49,057 nucleotides of DNA, from contig JAILRH010000161.1 of NCBI GenBank assembly GCA_024698345.1, positions 1 to 49,057 of the forward strand. The letters run 5' to 3'. Below are positions 24,433 to 33,593 of the stretch, piece by piece (within the stretch, counting starts at the first letter, position 1; every line of letters begins with the position of its first letter). The translations under genes were made by a program, and so were the position numbers. A model generated the notes under the pieces. That model made no database searches and had not been told where the DNA came from. It saw only the letters and a list, made by a program, of their open reading frames with translations. This stretch comes from Lachnospiraceae bacterium (GTDB taxonomy: Bacteria; Bacillota; Clostridia; Lachnospirales; Lachnospiraceae).

Positions 24433-24486
24433 GTATAAAGTACATGGCTGCAACCGAAAGGTATAGTTAATTAAAAACACTTATAC
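24433..24486 (+). other. Possible small RNA fold after the MATE gene
   Basis: GTATAAAGT (24433-24441) can pair with ACTTATAC (24479-24486) with one bulged A. It encloses an ACC-GAAA-GGT tetraloop hairpin (24453-24462). No T-run follows, so it is not a terminator. The rest of the 256-bp gap up to 24639 is AT-rich and shows nothing else. Confidence 0.3.
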
Positions 24487-24639
24487 TAGATGACAAAAAT
24501 AAACAAATTATTTAACAGCAAACAGATTATTTATGAAAGCAAAAATAACTAAATGCATAAAAGAAAATAAAAGAAAATTATAAGGAAAGGCATCCGAAAA
24601 GACGGGAAATGTAAAACTGAATAAATCAAGGATGAAATT

Positions 24640-27600
24640 TTGAAAAGCGTGAAAACAATGATAATAAAGTCAAAGATGTCAGAAACAAGGATAATAAAAT
24701 CAAATACAATAAAAAGAATTATCTCCCTGGTATTGGCAATTGTATTGATGGTTCCGGTTCAACTTATGAATGTCAGTGTAGTTGATGCAAAGACGATTAG
24801 TCAAGCTGAAGCTGAAGATAAATACTGGATAATTTCCGAACTGATTGATAAAGGAGGGGAATTTGGTGAAAATCAGTATCGAATGGCACGATGGATTGAC
24901 ACAGTCATTAATAATATGTCAGAAATTGACGGATATACATCAACTTCGTTCCTTCTTGATTTTTGTGAAACAATAAAGCCTAGATATAATAAGTCGGGGA
25001 CGGCAATTAATAGTAGTGTTGTGACACGTCATCGTAATATCATTACAGGTATGTTGATGGGGCTTCAAGATATCACGTATCTTGAAAGTGAACATGGTGA
25101 GATTCCCAATACAATGATAAGGGATTTGTATAGCGAATATGCAGATGGTTATTCTTCTGATTTCGAGAGTGGAGACAGTGCAACTTTCCGTTGTGCTGTA
25201 AGTGACTTGGAGGTATTATGCGATTACGAAAAAAGAACTACCAGAATTCGCTATGAGAGAGAGAACATCAGATGCTTGAAATCACTCTATGAAGCCATAC
25301 TTAGTAAACCGGAGCAATCGGAAAAGTGGAATTTTACAGCTATATATGGTTTCTTGAGATATTTTGCATTTGGTCCGGAAAGATTAGATTTCATGGAAAA
25401 TATAGAAGAACAATGGTATTATGATTTTTTGATACATTATGAAAACGGGTTCGATGTTTGGTTAACCCCGGTAAATGAAGATACCTACTTTTGGATAGCT
25501 AAAGCAATTCATTCAACACATCGCTTTAAACTGGATTTGATGGGTGAGGATTTGAGAAATCATTATATTAATCTGGTATTGAGGGACAATTTCGAAAGTT
25601 CCGCTTTGCAATGTGATACAGATCATATGTTGGCAGAGGATGAAAAGATACCGGAAGATGCTATAATTTACTGTAATCTTATAAATGAGGGGCAGGAGCT
25701 GTTATATGGAGATACAACGTCAGATGAGGCACATGAGTGGGTGAATGATGTAAAACATGCAATAGACGCAATAGATAATTATAGTGACAGTGATTATCCA
25801 CTGTATAATATTATAAATGAGTTATGGACTAAAGCAGCTATATATGAGGATGATGTTAACAGTGATAATGCTATAAATGTTATCTGTGGAATCTTATTAT
25901 CGTGGTGTTCCAAATTATCAGGATATGAACCAATTAGAATGGATGTATTATATAATTCTGGAGATCTTATGTTGGAGGATATCTCCAAACTTAAAGCTTA
26001 TTATTGGATTGCGGAAGTGATTAAAAGTTTGAACAACTCAGATACAGAATATCCTGAGGCAATTACAGATAAGTTTGTTGGCATGTGTGAGAATTGGTGC
26101 CTTGGAAATATTGATGCCAGTGACGCAAATATCAAGAGAAGATTATTGGGATATGTCAATGGACTGGTTGAATACGAAAATCATGGCGAGATATCTTTAG
26201 CAGAGATAATAGCTGATTATTTAGTTCAGGATGGTGAAAATATAACAAATGGACACAATTCATATGACAGTTCTTTTGCAAAAGACTGGATTGATAATCT
26301 GAACTATTATCTGCAGAATACCGATAATACGGATTGCTATGATTATTTTAGCAAAGCTTACGAGAGTTATTCTGAAAAGAATAAGGTTGATGACTCAATT
26401 ATCAAAGTTGTGTCAATGCTTAGAGTGTACATATTAGAGGATATTTATATTGAAGGAAATATCGGATCTTATCTTAGGAATGAATATGAAAATAATACTA
26501 TGAGCCGAGATGATTATTATAGGTGTGTGTATCTTTACAGAATGAGAAGACAGCTGGAAATGCATGAAAGCCAATATGATTATTATGTAGTTTATTATGA
26601 GTTGTTGAATAGTATTGATCTTGCATTAGCAGATGCCGAATACAGTCTGCAACTAAGTGATACATATAGCTTAGATGACTTTGAAGATGATGAGAAAAAT
26701 GAGGAGAAAATGCTTCTTTCTTCGTCTTTGCGTTATTATGATTCAATGTTTTGGGAAAATGATACGCTTAAAGAAAAGTTCTGCCACGGTTTTGGAATAA
26801 AGGCAAAAGAAGTATTACAGGAAAACAGTGACAAAATCCCATTTGACGAATATATAATCGACAAGTGTGAAGAACTTATTAATAGTAACGGCAATATTAG
26901 TTATAGCGATATGCCCTACAGATATACTGTTTGTAAGGTAGGGGCAATGCTCCGACACCTTATAGAGGAGGAAGATGAGTATGGACCGAATGATGCGAAG
27001 GAGATTTATCAGAAAATCGAATTTGTAAGAGACCGTAAGGCAAATTTATTTGATAACAGTGAACTGCAGGACACAATTATAAAGGATGAGTGGTATTCAG
27101 CATTAATTAAAGCTTATTTATTCTGTCACAGTTTGGATGAAACAGACGAGATAACTGGACTAATGGCACTTATCAGGGCAGAATTTGAAAGAGATGACTA
27201 CTCAAATATGGAGGAGGCATCGAACATTGACAGAATATCGGAATTATTTTGGCAAGTAGCTTATTGCAATGATGTATATGTTAAGGTTGATGGATATCAG
27301 ATTAGTACATCATACGGTGGACACAGAGTAATATATTCAGTGAACGACCCAAATAATAAAGTTATTGAGGCAGGTCTTATATATGGGCTTGCAGACAGTA
27401 CAAGCGTTGATGACATGAATATGGAAACTGAGAATAATAATGTTTATTCTTTCAAAGCGACTGAGAGAGGAAAAATAAACAGCGTTAATAACACAGCAAC
27501 CAATCAGGTCTATGTGATGACAATGAAATTTATAGAAAATGTCAATTATTTTAAAGCGCCAATCAGAGTAAGAGCTTATGCAAAGGTTGAAAGCGGACAG

Positions 27601-27753
27601 TATGCTTATAGCGATGTGTTCGCGGTTTCGGTATTTGACATCGCCTCAGTTTTGTATGACTATTCAATGATGAACAGTAAAGAAGGTCATGAATATTTGT
27701 ACAATAACATTTTGAATAAATGTCAGCCGGGATATAAGCTTGTAGAATATTAA
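24640..27753 (+). CDS. Large secreted helical-repeat protein with a C-terminal domain shared with the 39299 protein
   Basis: The 1037-residue product starts at TTG 24640, seven bases after AAGGA; an ATG at 24658 is the alternative. After a long basic head, a signal peptide (residues ~27-50, IISLVLAIVLMVPVQLM) ends near VVDA. Residues ~55-880 are almost all helical, acidic and aromatic. They contain degenerate ~85-100-residue repeats marked by KYWIISELI, FWIAKAIHS, YYWIAEVIKSLNN, KDWIDNLNYYLQN and similar. Residues 881-1037 form a separate domain beginning VKVDGYQISTSYGGHRVIYS that recurs near the N terminus of the secreted protein at 39299. No enzyme motif is seen. It could be a surface scaffold or binding protein. 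It is monogenic, ending in two hairpins. Confidence 0.7.
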   Translation: MKSVKTMIIKSKMSETRIIKSNTIKRIISLVLAIVLMVPVQLMNVSVVDAKTISQAEAEDKYWIISELIDKGGEFGENQYRMARWIDTVINNMSEIDGYTSTSFLLDFCETIKPRYNKSGTAINSSVVTRHRNIITGMLMGLQDITYLESEHGEIPNTMIRDLYSEYADGYSSDFESGDSATFRCAVSDLEVLCDYEKRTTRIRYERENIRCLKSLYEAILSKPEQSEKWNFTAIYGFLRYFAFGPERLDFMENIEEQWYYDFLIHYENGFDVWLTPVNEDTYFWIAKAIHSTHRFKLDLMGEDLRNHYINLVLRDNFESSALQCDTDHMLAEDEKIPEDAIIYCNLINEGQELLYGDTTSDEAHEWVNDVKHAIDAIDNYSDSDYPLYNIINELWTKAAIYEDDVNSDNAINVICGILLSWCSKLSGYEPIRMDVLYNSGDLMLEDISKLKAYYWIAEVIKSLNNSDTEYPEAITDKFVGMCENWCLGNIDASDANIKRRLLGYVNGLVEYENHGEISLAEIIADYLVQDGENITNGHNSYDSSFAKDWIDNLNYYLQNTDNTDCYDYFSKAYESYSEKNKVDDSIIKVVSMLRVYILEDIYIEGNIGSYLRNEYENNTMSRDDYYRCVYLYRMRRQLEMHESQYDYYVVYYELLNSIDLALADAEYSLQLSDTYSLDDFEDDEKNEEKMLLSSSLRYYDSMFWENDTLKEKFCHGFGIKAKEVLQENSDKIPFDEYIIDKCEELINSNGNISYSDMPYRYTVCKVGAMLRHLIEEEDEYGPNDAKEIYQKIEFVRDRKANLFDNSELQDTIIKDEWYSALIKAYLFCHSLDETDEITGLMALIRAEFERDDYSNMEEASNIDRISELFWQVAYCNDVYVKVDGYQISTSYGGHRVIYSVNDPNNKVIEAGLIYGLADSTSVDDMNMETENNNVYSFKATERGKINSVNNTATNQVYVMTMKFIENVNYFKAPIRVRAYAKVESGQYAYSDVFAVSVFDIASVLYDYSMMNSKEGHEYLYNNILNKCQPGYKLVEY

Positions 27754-27774
27754 ATGGTAACTATTCAGCCATGC

Positions 27775-27840
27775 ACATAAAAGAATAAATATTATGAAAG
27801 ACTGCTTGCAGGATTTCAAATATTTATTCTTTTATGTATT
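27775..27840 (+). terminator. 19-bp perfect hairpin with 25-nt loop
   Basis: ACATAAAAGAATAAATATT (27775-27793) and its exact complement (27819-27837) flank a 25-nt loop, 21 bases after the stop codon of the secreted protein. It is AT-rich, so it may act as a weak terminator or mRNA stabiliser. Confidence 0.6.
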
Positions 27841-27851
27841 TGGGGAACCCA

Positions 27852-27902
27852 AAATCAGCGAGATACGCGACAAAACTTTTTTGTCGCGTATCTCGCTGAT
27901 TT
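27852..27902. terminator. 24-bp perfect hairpin between convergent genes
   Basis: Two perfectly complementary 24-base arms (27852-27875 and 27879-27902, core CAGCGAGATACGCGAC) surround only three bases, CTT. It serves both convergent genes as a terminator, but the perfect stem is much longer than usual. Confidence 0.75.
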
Positions 27903-27968
27903 GATATCCGAAGGATGAAAATCACGAAAGCTTAGCAGCTTTGCGGATTCGAGTTGGCATTGCTGCAC

Positions 27969-28565
27969 CTACTTCTTAGGAAGCAAATCCTTTGGATTTG
28001 TTTTTGCTGTGCCGAGGATTGCAAGTCCAATGGAAAATACGGCAATAGTAGTTGTTGCAAGAACGCTGGTCATAACCTTCAAAAACTCCTTGTTCTCAGA
28101 ATCTTTTCTGTCAGCTGCCTGCAACATTCTGGACAGCTTGTTGAGAATGATTTCCTTTTCCTGAGCGGAGAGATCATCTCTCTTGAGCTGTTCGTTGAGA
28201 TTGTCGATGGTCTGATTGTACATATCGAGAACCTGTTTGTTGCTGCTGCTGTTCTCCTTGAGAGCAGTATCTACAGTGTTTTGTACACTCTGAAGAGCTT
28301 CCTTTGCATTTGCGGAAAAATCAGGAAGGCTGTCCATGATTTCCTGAGCAGCTTCAGGGCTGATATTTGGAAGCATTGAACCAATCTGGAGAAGCTGCTT
28401 TTGAGTTATCTCTTCCCAGTCTGTAATTTGAAGTTCATTCTTTACTTCGTTAATATCGTCAATGGTTTTATCACTAATATCGTGAATTGACTTTTCGTAT
28501 ATATCATCGACAGATGTATTGTTGATATCATCAACAATGTTTTCGTTTGTTTCGTTATTGGCCAT
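27969..28565 (-). CDS. Hypothetical protein with N-terminal short repeats and a C-terminal membrane anchor
   Basis: The start is the ATG at 28565, seven bases after GGAGG; a nearer ATG at 28571 is too close to the site. The 198-residue protein begins with an acidic region in which I-x-D-I units recur (ENIVDDI, SVDDIYEK, SIHDISDK, TIDDINE). A long helical segment with coiled-coil character follows (LKENSSSNKQVLDMYNQTI, then LNEQLKRDDLSAQEKEIILN). It ends with one hydrophobic helix (VLATTTIAVFSIGLAILG) near the C terminus, so it is a tail-anchored protein. No family is recognised. It is the last gene of a leftward block. Confidence 0.6.
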   Translation of the reverse strand: MANNETNENIVDDINNTSVDDIYEKSIHDISDKTIDDINEVKNELQITDWEEITQKQLLQIGSMLPNISPEAAQEIMDSLPDFSANAKEALQSVQNTVDTALKENSSSNKQVLDMYNQTIDNLNEQLKRDDLSAQEKEIILNKLSRMLQAADRKDSENKEFLKVMTSVLATTTIAVFSIGLAILGTAKTNPKDLLPKK

Positions 28566-28590
28566 ATGCATACCTCCGTACAAAATTGTA

Positions 28591-28596
28591 ATTATA
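28591..28596 (-). promoter_or_regulatory. Possible -10 element for the tail-anchored protein gene
   Basis: TATAAT lies on the minus strand about 26 bases before the ATG at 28565. A TTGCAG 20 bp upstream is a poor -35. Confidence 0.35.
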
Positions 28597-28694
28597 ACTC
28601 ATAACTATTTGGAATTCTGCAAGCAGTCTTCTCAGTGGAAGTACAATATCCGACTGAGAATAAAGCCTTCGGCGGACTGCAGAAATGCGAAAGA

Positions 28695-30578
28695 TTAAAT
28701 GTTCGAATACTGCATCGCATACAGTTCCGCAATCTGTTGAACCAGAATAGTAGTTTCAATGAGAAGGTCAGTCTGTTCTCGGTCGGTCAAATGGTTATTC
28801 AAATCACTGTGTAACTTGAAGTCATTGTAGAATGACATCGCCTCTCTGTAATAATCTTCCAAAAGTTCCAGCATGGCATCTCCAAGCTGAGTCTGAATAG
28901 TTCCGTGAAGCATATCATTCACGGAAAACTTGACAGAGTCAACATTGAAACGCACATATCCAATCTTTGATTCGAAAGACTTTGCAAACAGATAACCCAG
29001 CATATTCTTGACTGAAACGGCAAAATCCTGTTCTGCGTAATTGAGAATAGATTTGACCATATGGTTGGCAATGCTGAGATAGTGATCTCTATTCTTGCTG
29101 GTAGAAATATATTCATAATTAGAATCTTCATCTTCAAGGAAACCTAAAAGATTACTTCTTGAAATGATAGATTCTGTAAGTTCATAAAGTACCGTGTCAA
29201 AGGATTTGACTTTTTCGCCTTCTGAAGTGTCTCCATCCGAATGAACATTATCAGAATGCTTATAAGTGTCAGAAGTCTCCTTTAATACTTCAGGTTTTTC
29301 GTTTGTACCGTCAGGTGAAGAAGCGTCTTCATAAACATCATTTGGAATCAAAAAGTCGTAATCGCAACCTGAACGACCTGTTATGAGAATCTTCGAAATC
29401 TTCTTCTTGTTATCATCTTTTCGCGTGTCAATAAATAATATCGACTTAACTGATTTGACTCCGTCAACTGAAAGTGCAAGTCCGGTCTTTCCCTCTCTGT
29501 AAGGAAAATTAGAAGCGCATTCGAATGTATCGGAGATAGTTATAAATCTGGTTGAAAATGTGTTGCTGGAATTGGTGTACACACTTTTGAGGTAATCCAT
29601 AATTGCCTGCTTTCCAACAACCTTACTTCCGGAATCTTCAGAAACAAGTGCACACTCATCAGAAAGAACAGATTCAAGTCTCTCAAAATCTCCGTTTGCA
29701 AATACAGAACGAAGAAGCATGAGATGATGCTTCTCGTCGAATATGCGTCCCTCCTGGTAATCAAATATGGCAACATCACCGGACAGTAGTAAATCAGCAG
29801 AAACAATAGCCCCCTCTTTTATATTGTGGCGCTCGGCCTTATCAACCTGATTCATGGTGTGAGCAATCTCCAATTCGCCAAAGTTTGTGTCAACAATGCA
29901 TCGAATAAAAGAATCAACATCTTCGCCATTTGTATTTACAACCCCTTGATATACTTCTTTGACAACCGCATGAAGGGTCATTGTGTCTTCGCCTTCACCC
30001 AGCCTGTATTCGACTCCCGGGGTGGTGTTTCCGTACTTTTTTAAAAAGTTGAGAGGTGCAATGTGGTTAAGTGCAACTCCCTGATAGCATCCCAGATCAT
30101 TTGCTTCCAATGTATCGAAAAACTGATAATCGTTTTCGTAGTAATGAATCGAAGACGGATATCCCACCATCTGGAGTGAAAGCAAATCATCAGGAAGATA
30201 ACTTGGAAGAATATCGCTATTCATAATATGAATGATGGCGCATCCAATGCCGGTGTCTGCATTCTTAACCATGCAAATCTTTCTGGAAGGTAATTGATCT
30301 TCCAGGGAAATGTTTCCCACATGGTTGAGTTTTACATTCCAGACACAGTCGGTCATACCGTGAGTGTCACAATCAAGAAAATCAAAATTGCCCGTAGAAG
30401 GATTCTCCTTAGTGTGAACGATTAACTCCATATCACCAAAATCTTTGCATATGTAGTTGTATCCGCCATAGCCTTTGAAACTATTGCCATTTTTGATTGC
30501 GGACTGGATAAGAGAAGTCAGTTCCTGTTCATTATTATCTAAAAAATCCAGACCGTAATTGCTAAAAAAATTGGCCAT
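28695..30578 (-). CDS. Uncharacterised 627-residue protein with an NTF2/SnoaL-like middle domain
   Basis: The start is ATG 30578 behind TGGAGGAAAAAT. The protein is soluble, without signal peptide or membrane helices. Residues ~1-270 are mixed alpha/beta with a GYGGYNYICKDFGDMELIVH segment and are not recognised. Residues ~290-400 (LRSVFANGDFERLESVLSDE, then GKQAIMDYLKSVY) look like an NTF2/SnoaL-like fold, where such helices precede a small-ligand pocket. A serine/aspartate-rich linker at ~420-450 leads to a helical C-terminal domain (SLLGFLEDED near 475, then a run of long helices to the end). The combination is unfamiliar. No catalytic motif can be pointed out. Confidence 0.6.
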   Translation of the reverse strand: MANFFSNYGLDFLDNNEQELTSLIQSAIKNGNSFKGYGGYNYICKDFGDMELIVHTKENPSTGNFDFLDCDTHGMTDCVWNVKLNHVGNISLEDQLPSRKICMVKNADTGIGCAIIHIMNSDILPSYLPDDLLSLQMVGYPSSIHYYENDYQFFDTLEANDLGCYQGVALNHIAPLNFLKKYGNTTPGVEYRLGEGEDTMTLHAVVKEVYQGVVNTNGEDVDSFIRCIVDTNFGELEIAHTMNQVDKAERHNIKEGAIVSADLLLSGDVAIFDYQEGRIFDEKHHLMLLRSVFANGDFERLESVLSDECALVSEDSGSKVVGKQAIMDYLKSVYTNSSNTFSTRFITISDTFECASNFPYREGKTGLALSVDGVKSVKSILFIDTRKDDNKKKISKILITGRSGCDYDFLIPNDVYEDASSPDGTNEKPEVLKETSDTYKHSDNVHSDGDTSEGEKVKSFDTVLYELTESIISRSNLLGFLEDEDSNYEYISTSKNRDHYLSIANHMVKSILNYAEQDFAVSVKNMLGYLFAKSFESKIGYVRFNVDSVKFSVNDMLHGTIQTQLGDAMLELLEDYYREAMSFYNDFKLHSDLNNHLTDREQTDLLIETTILVQQIAELYAMQYSNI

Positions 30579-30616
30579 ATTTTTCCTCCATTTTCACGAA
30601 TAACACAGATAAGTTA

Positions 30617-30625
30617 ATTATAACA
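30617..30625 (-). promoter_or_regulatory. Extended -10 promoter of the 627-residue protein gene
   Basis: TGTTATAAT on the minus strand lies about 40 bases before the ATG at 30578. The rest of the gap up to 30837 is A-rich and holds nothing recognised. Confidence 0.5.
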
Positions 30626-30837
30626 TAAAAAAGCAATTCTTGACAGAAAAATGAATAAATAGTTACAAAATTGAAAACAAGAAAATGCATAAACATGAAA
30701 AGAAAAATATTAGTGGGAATTAAAATAAAGAGAAATGAAATAAAAAAATGAAAAAATATAAAAAATATATATAAAAAAGAATATATACAAAGAAACATAT
30801 ATTCAGTGACTTTTATTAAGTAATGAACATATGCTTC

Positions 30838-31524
30838 TTAATTACTCTTTAATTTCTTTATTATAGATGAATACTCTTCAAGAGCCCGGACTCCGACTTT
30901 TGATATTGAGTATGTACCTCTACCTTCTTTGTTGAACCATCCGTAATAGTTGGCATATAAGATAGAAGTAGAATTTTTGATTTTTGAAATCTCACGAATG
31001 TCTTTGGTTGAAGAAGTGCCGCCAAGAGAACTTAGTGCTGACAGAACCAGTAACGCATCTTCACGGTAACCGGTAATAATCTTTGCATGAGTAACGCCTC
31101 CGGTGTTGTTTTTAACTTTGCGCCGCTGAAACTCCTCCGACAGTGATCTTTTCTTTTTTGTGTTATTCTTTCTAAATACAGAAAGGTCAGATACTATAGG
31201 TTCGCTTACAATCTCAACAGTATGAGTCCTTTTTGAGACAACGATAAGACCGATTCCAAGTCTCTTTAGAAGATATATCTTGTCCTTGAAGTCACGACTG
31301 TTAAGATTGCGTGGGCGGAATATTCCGATAAAAACAGTGTCCACCATTTTCTGTCGAAGAGCAGCCTGACGAACCGACTTAAAGTCCAGTGTCACCTTTA
31401 ATTCAACAGCCACACCGGATCCATCTTTTTCCATATATAAATCAATATCATTAACTTCTCCGTCACAGACATATCCATAACTTTCGAAGTAGGATTTGAT
31501 TGGATCAAATAAATCTTTTTCCAT
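30838..31524 (-). CDS. DUF2161-family protein with PD-(D/E)XK nuclease-like core
   Basis: This 228-residue soluble protein has an N-terminal restriction-endonuclease-like core. It shows a conserved opening helix (LFDPIKSYFESYGYVCDGEV), then DIDLYMEKDGSGVAVELKVT, in which D-I-D and E-L-K fit the PD-(D/E)XK catalytic set. The KSVRQAALRQKMVDTVFIGI helix and LGIGLIVVSKRTHTVEIV complete the pattern of DUF2161, described as putative PD-(D/E)XK phosphodiesterases. A C-terminal winged-helix-like part (REDALLVLSALSSLGGTSST, then GRGTYSISKVGVRAL) may bind DNA. The ATG at 31524 has a weak GGAG about 13 bases upstream. It lies 22 bases after the PH-like gene, so they are likely co-transcribed. Confidence 0.75.
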   Translation of the reverse strand: MEKDLFDPIKSYFESYGYVCDGEVNDIDLYMEKDGSGVAVELKVTLDFKSVRQAALRQKMVDTVFIGIFRPRNLNSRDFKDKIYLLKRLGIGLIVVSKRTHTVEIVSEPIVSDLSVFRKNNTKKKRSLSEEFQRRKVKNNTGGVTHAKIITGYREDALLVLSALSSLGGTSSTKDIREISKIKNSTSILYANYYGWFNKEGRGTYSISKVGVRALEEYSSIIKKLKSN

Positions 31525-31546
31525 AATAGAAAATCATTCTCCACGA

Positions 31547-31963
31547 CTAATTGTGATCGTTGTCATCATCGAAATCGTCGTGGTCATCACCATCAAAATC
31601 ATCGTGGTCATCTTGATAAGACATATACTCTCTTGATGAAACTCTCTTCTTTACACGTTCAGATTCAACTGCCTCAGATAATAATTCTTTTACAACTTTT
31701 GGGTTTTTGATATTGATTAGTTCAAGCTTTGGAGCGGACTTGTCACTTGTGTCGCAAATGATGCTTCCAAGGTTGAATAACTTCTGGGAAAACTTGCGTT
31801 CCATGGAAATATCCATTACACGGTAAAGTCTTACCTCATCCTGTTTTGAGGTGAATAATCCGGAATCAACTAATATCTTGTCTTCCAGTAGTGTGTAGGT
31901 AGTAAAAGTCCAAGGTAATCCAAAAAATCTGAGACGCTTGCGGTCTTTCCATAATTGTTTCAT
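31547..31963 (-). CDS. Small bacterial PH-like domain protein with Asp/His-rich tail
   Basis: I chose the ATG at 31963 behind AAGGAG; the longer upstream frame lacks a site. The 138-residue product opens MKQLWKDRKRLRFFGLPWTF, then TTYTLLEDKILVDSGLFTSKQDEVRLYRVMDI, the signature of bacterial PH-like (bPH2, YdbT/YdbS-type) domains. These are usually membrane-linked, but no helix is present here. The last 20 residues are almost only D, H and N (DDHDDFDGDDHDDFDDDNDHN-like), with an internal duplication of DDHDDFD. This tail might bind divalent metal. It heads a two-gene leftward unit with the DUF2161 gene. Confidence 0.75.
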   Translation of the reverse strand: MKQLWKDRKRLRFFGLPWTFTTYTLLEDKILVDSGLFTSKQDEVRLYRVMDISMERKFSQKLFNLGSIICDTSDKSAPKLELINIKNPKVVKELLSEAVESERVKKRVSSREYMSYQDDHDDFDGDDHDDFDDDNDHN

Positions 31964-32135
31964 GTGTTCGTTTTCTCCTTTCAAAACTTTCCTGTAAATT
32001 ATTAAAAAATGACACTTTTTGATGTGAAAAAAGGGCAAAAATAATTTGTGCAATACAGGGAAAGCGAATGTAAATTAATATGTTCATTATATAATAAAAT
32101 CAGGGAGAAAAAAAGACGAAAAAAATTGATTTTTC

Positions 32136-32164
32136 TTGATATTAGAATTGGAATGAATTATAAT
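32136..32164 (+). promoter_or_regulatory. Promoter of the 32250 gene
   Basis: TTGATA (32136-32141) and TATAAT (32159-32164) are separated by exactly 17 bp, giving an ~80-nt leader. Confidence 0.72.
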
Positions 32165-32249
32165 AAAAGAACATAGCGAAGAGCGGGAAAACTACAAACA
32201 ACTGATTAACATAATATTAAATTTACTGTTTAATAGTTTGGAGGTATAT

Positions 32250-33422
32250 ATGAAGGAGATAATTAAAGCACTTTTGTTGACATTGACATTAACTCTTCTT
32301 TGTGGAGGAGCTGTTTTGGCGGAAGAACAGCAGTACAAAGTAGACCCGATTGGCGTTTCGTTTGAGGTACCTGATGGTACTCTGGGATATACGAGAGATT
32401 CAGGAATTAGTCCTGACCTTATGAAGGTTTTGTATGGTAACGAAGATTCGGAAAGCCACGAACAAAAGCTTCTTGATGAGATGAAGGATAACAGTGAGTA
32501 TTACGTAGGATACGACGCAAACAACAATTATCGTATTTCTTTACGCTCAAAGTACACAAATACTGCCACACTTAACACAAAGAGCGATGAAGAGATTTTA
32601 GAACTTGTTGATGCAGGATTTGAAGGCGAGTTTAATCAGTATGGTATGACCATTGATTCAAAGTCTGTATTTACGGAAGATGAAAGAAAGTTCGCCGAGG
32701 TTTGCCTCCATGATGATACAGGATATTGTTGTGTATATGCTACAGTAGAAGATCATCAGGGATACTTCTATTATATTAAGGTGAAGGCGACTTCCAATGG
32801 AGTATCAGATACATATAAGTCGTTGATTAAGCAGATTGCAGGAAGCAGTGAGTTTTTCCCACCTGTTGAGGATTCGCCAAAGAAATCCGGCAATGGAGCG
32901 ACTTCTAATACTTCTTCACAGAATAACACAGACATTTTTTCTCTGGTAATCAGGGTGTTTGAAGTTGTTGTAATACTTGTAGTTGTTGTATTGGCACTCA
33001 TATTTATAGTAGGGCTGTTGACAGGCAACAAAGGTAGTGGAAACAGTGAGATTAGTTACGGAACAAGAAGAGATTCCAATTACATGAACCGACTCAGCAG
33101 AGTTATGCAGGATGACGAGCAGGCTAAGAGAGAGCAGAAGATGGCGGAAGAAGCAGCAAAGAAACGTGCGTTGATTGCAGAACTCGAGTTAGAGGGAATG
33201 GATGAAGAGCAGGCAAAGATGGAGGCTGAGCAGTTGTTAACAAAGACAAAAGAGCCGACTCACTCAATGCCACATACAGAGCAGGCACAAAGCACTCAAG
33301 TGCAAGATAGTTCTTTGGATTCGACGGAAGATACAATGTCTGAAGCTGACAAACCTGCAGATTCAGCACCTGCACCAAAGAGACACAGTTTTCTTGCAGA
33401 TGATGATGATATGTTATCTTAG
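32250..33422 (+). CDS. Exported, membrane-anchored protein of unknown function with a long cytoplasmic tail
   Basis: The ATG at 32250 follows GGAGGTATAT. The 390-residue protein begins with a signal peptide (ALLLTLTLTLLCGGAVLAE, cleavage near residue 24). An extracytoplasmic domain of ~190 residues follows, opening DPIGVSFEVPDGTLGYTRDSG. A spacer rich in Ser/Asn leads to one strong helix (residues ~233-260, VVVILVVVVLALIFIVGLL). The rest is cytoplasmic: a highly charged helical EQAKREQKMAEEAAKKRALI coiled-coil-like stretch and an acidic tail. The design is that of a sensor or transducer linking an outside domain to a cytoplasmic partner, but no domain is recognised. It is expressed from its own promoter and followed by a terminator. 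Confidence 0.65.
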   Translation: MKEIIKALLLTLTLTLLCGGAVLAEEQQYKVDPIGVSFEVPDGTLGYTRDSGISPDLMKVLYGNEDSESHEQKLLDEMKDNSEYYVGYDANNNYRISLRSKYTNTATLNTKSDEEILELVDAGFEGEFNQYGMTIDSKSVFTEDERKFAEVCLHDDTGYCCVYATVEDHQGYFYYIKVKATSNGVSDTYKSLIKQIAGSSEFFPPVEDSPKKSGNGATSNTSSQNNTDIFSLVIRVFEVVVILVVVVLALIFIVGLLTGNKGSGNSEISYGTRRDSNYMNRLSRVMQDDEQAKREQKMAEEAAKKRALIAELELEGMDEEQAKMEAEQLLTKTKEPTHSMPHTEQAQSTQVQDSSLDSTEDTMSEADKPADSAPAPKRHSFLADDDDMLS

Positions 33423-33511
33423 AACAGGGATGATTTTCTTGCCAGGGATGAAAGGCATGGAAAGAATGCAAATAATATAATTGATAGTTATATAAAAAGA
33501 AGGAATGATGG

Positions 33512-33545
33512 AAGAGTTATGTGTTGGTAAGACACATAACTCTTT
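33512..33545 (+). terminator. Intrinsic terminator
   Basis: AAGAGTTATGTGT (33512-33524) pairs perfectly with ACACATAACTCTT (33532-33544) around a 7-nt loop, ending in TT. Confidence 0.75.
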
Positions 33546-33593
33546 GCATGTGTATAAGAATAAATGAATCAGTAATAATAAAAAGGTTGAAGG

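Noticed and set aside
24433-24486. A c-di-GMP riboswitch, because of ACCGAAAGGT
   Set aside because: The conserved GEMM core (CAGGGCAAACC, GACGCAAAGCC) is absent. Only a tetraloop hairpin remains.
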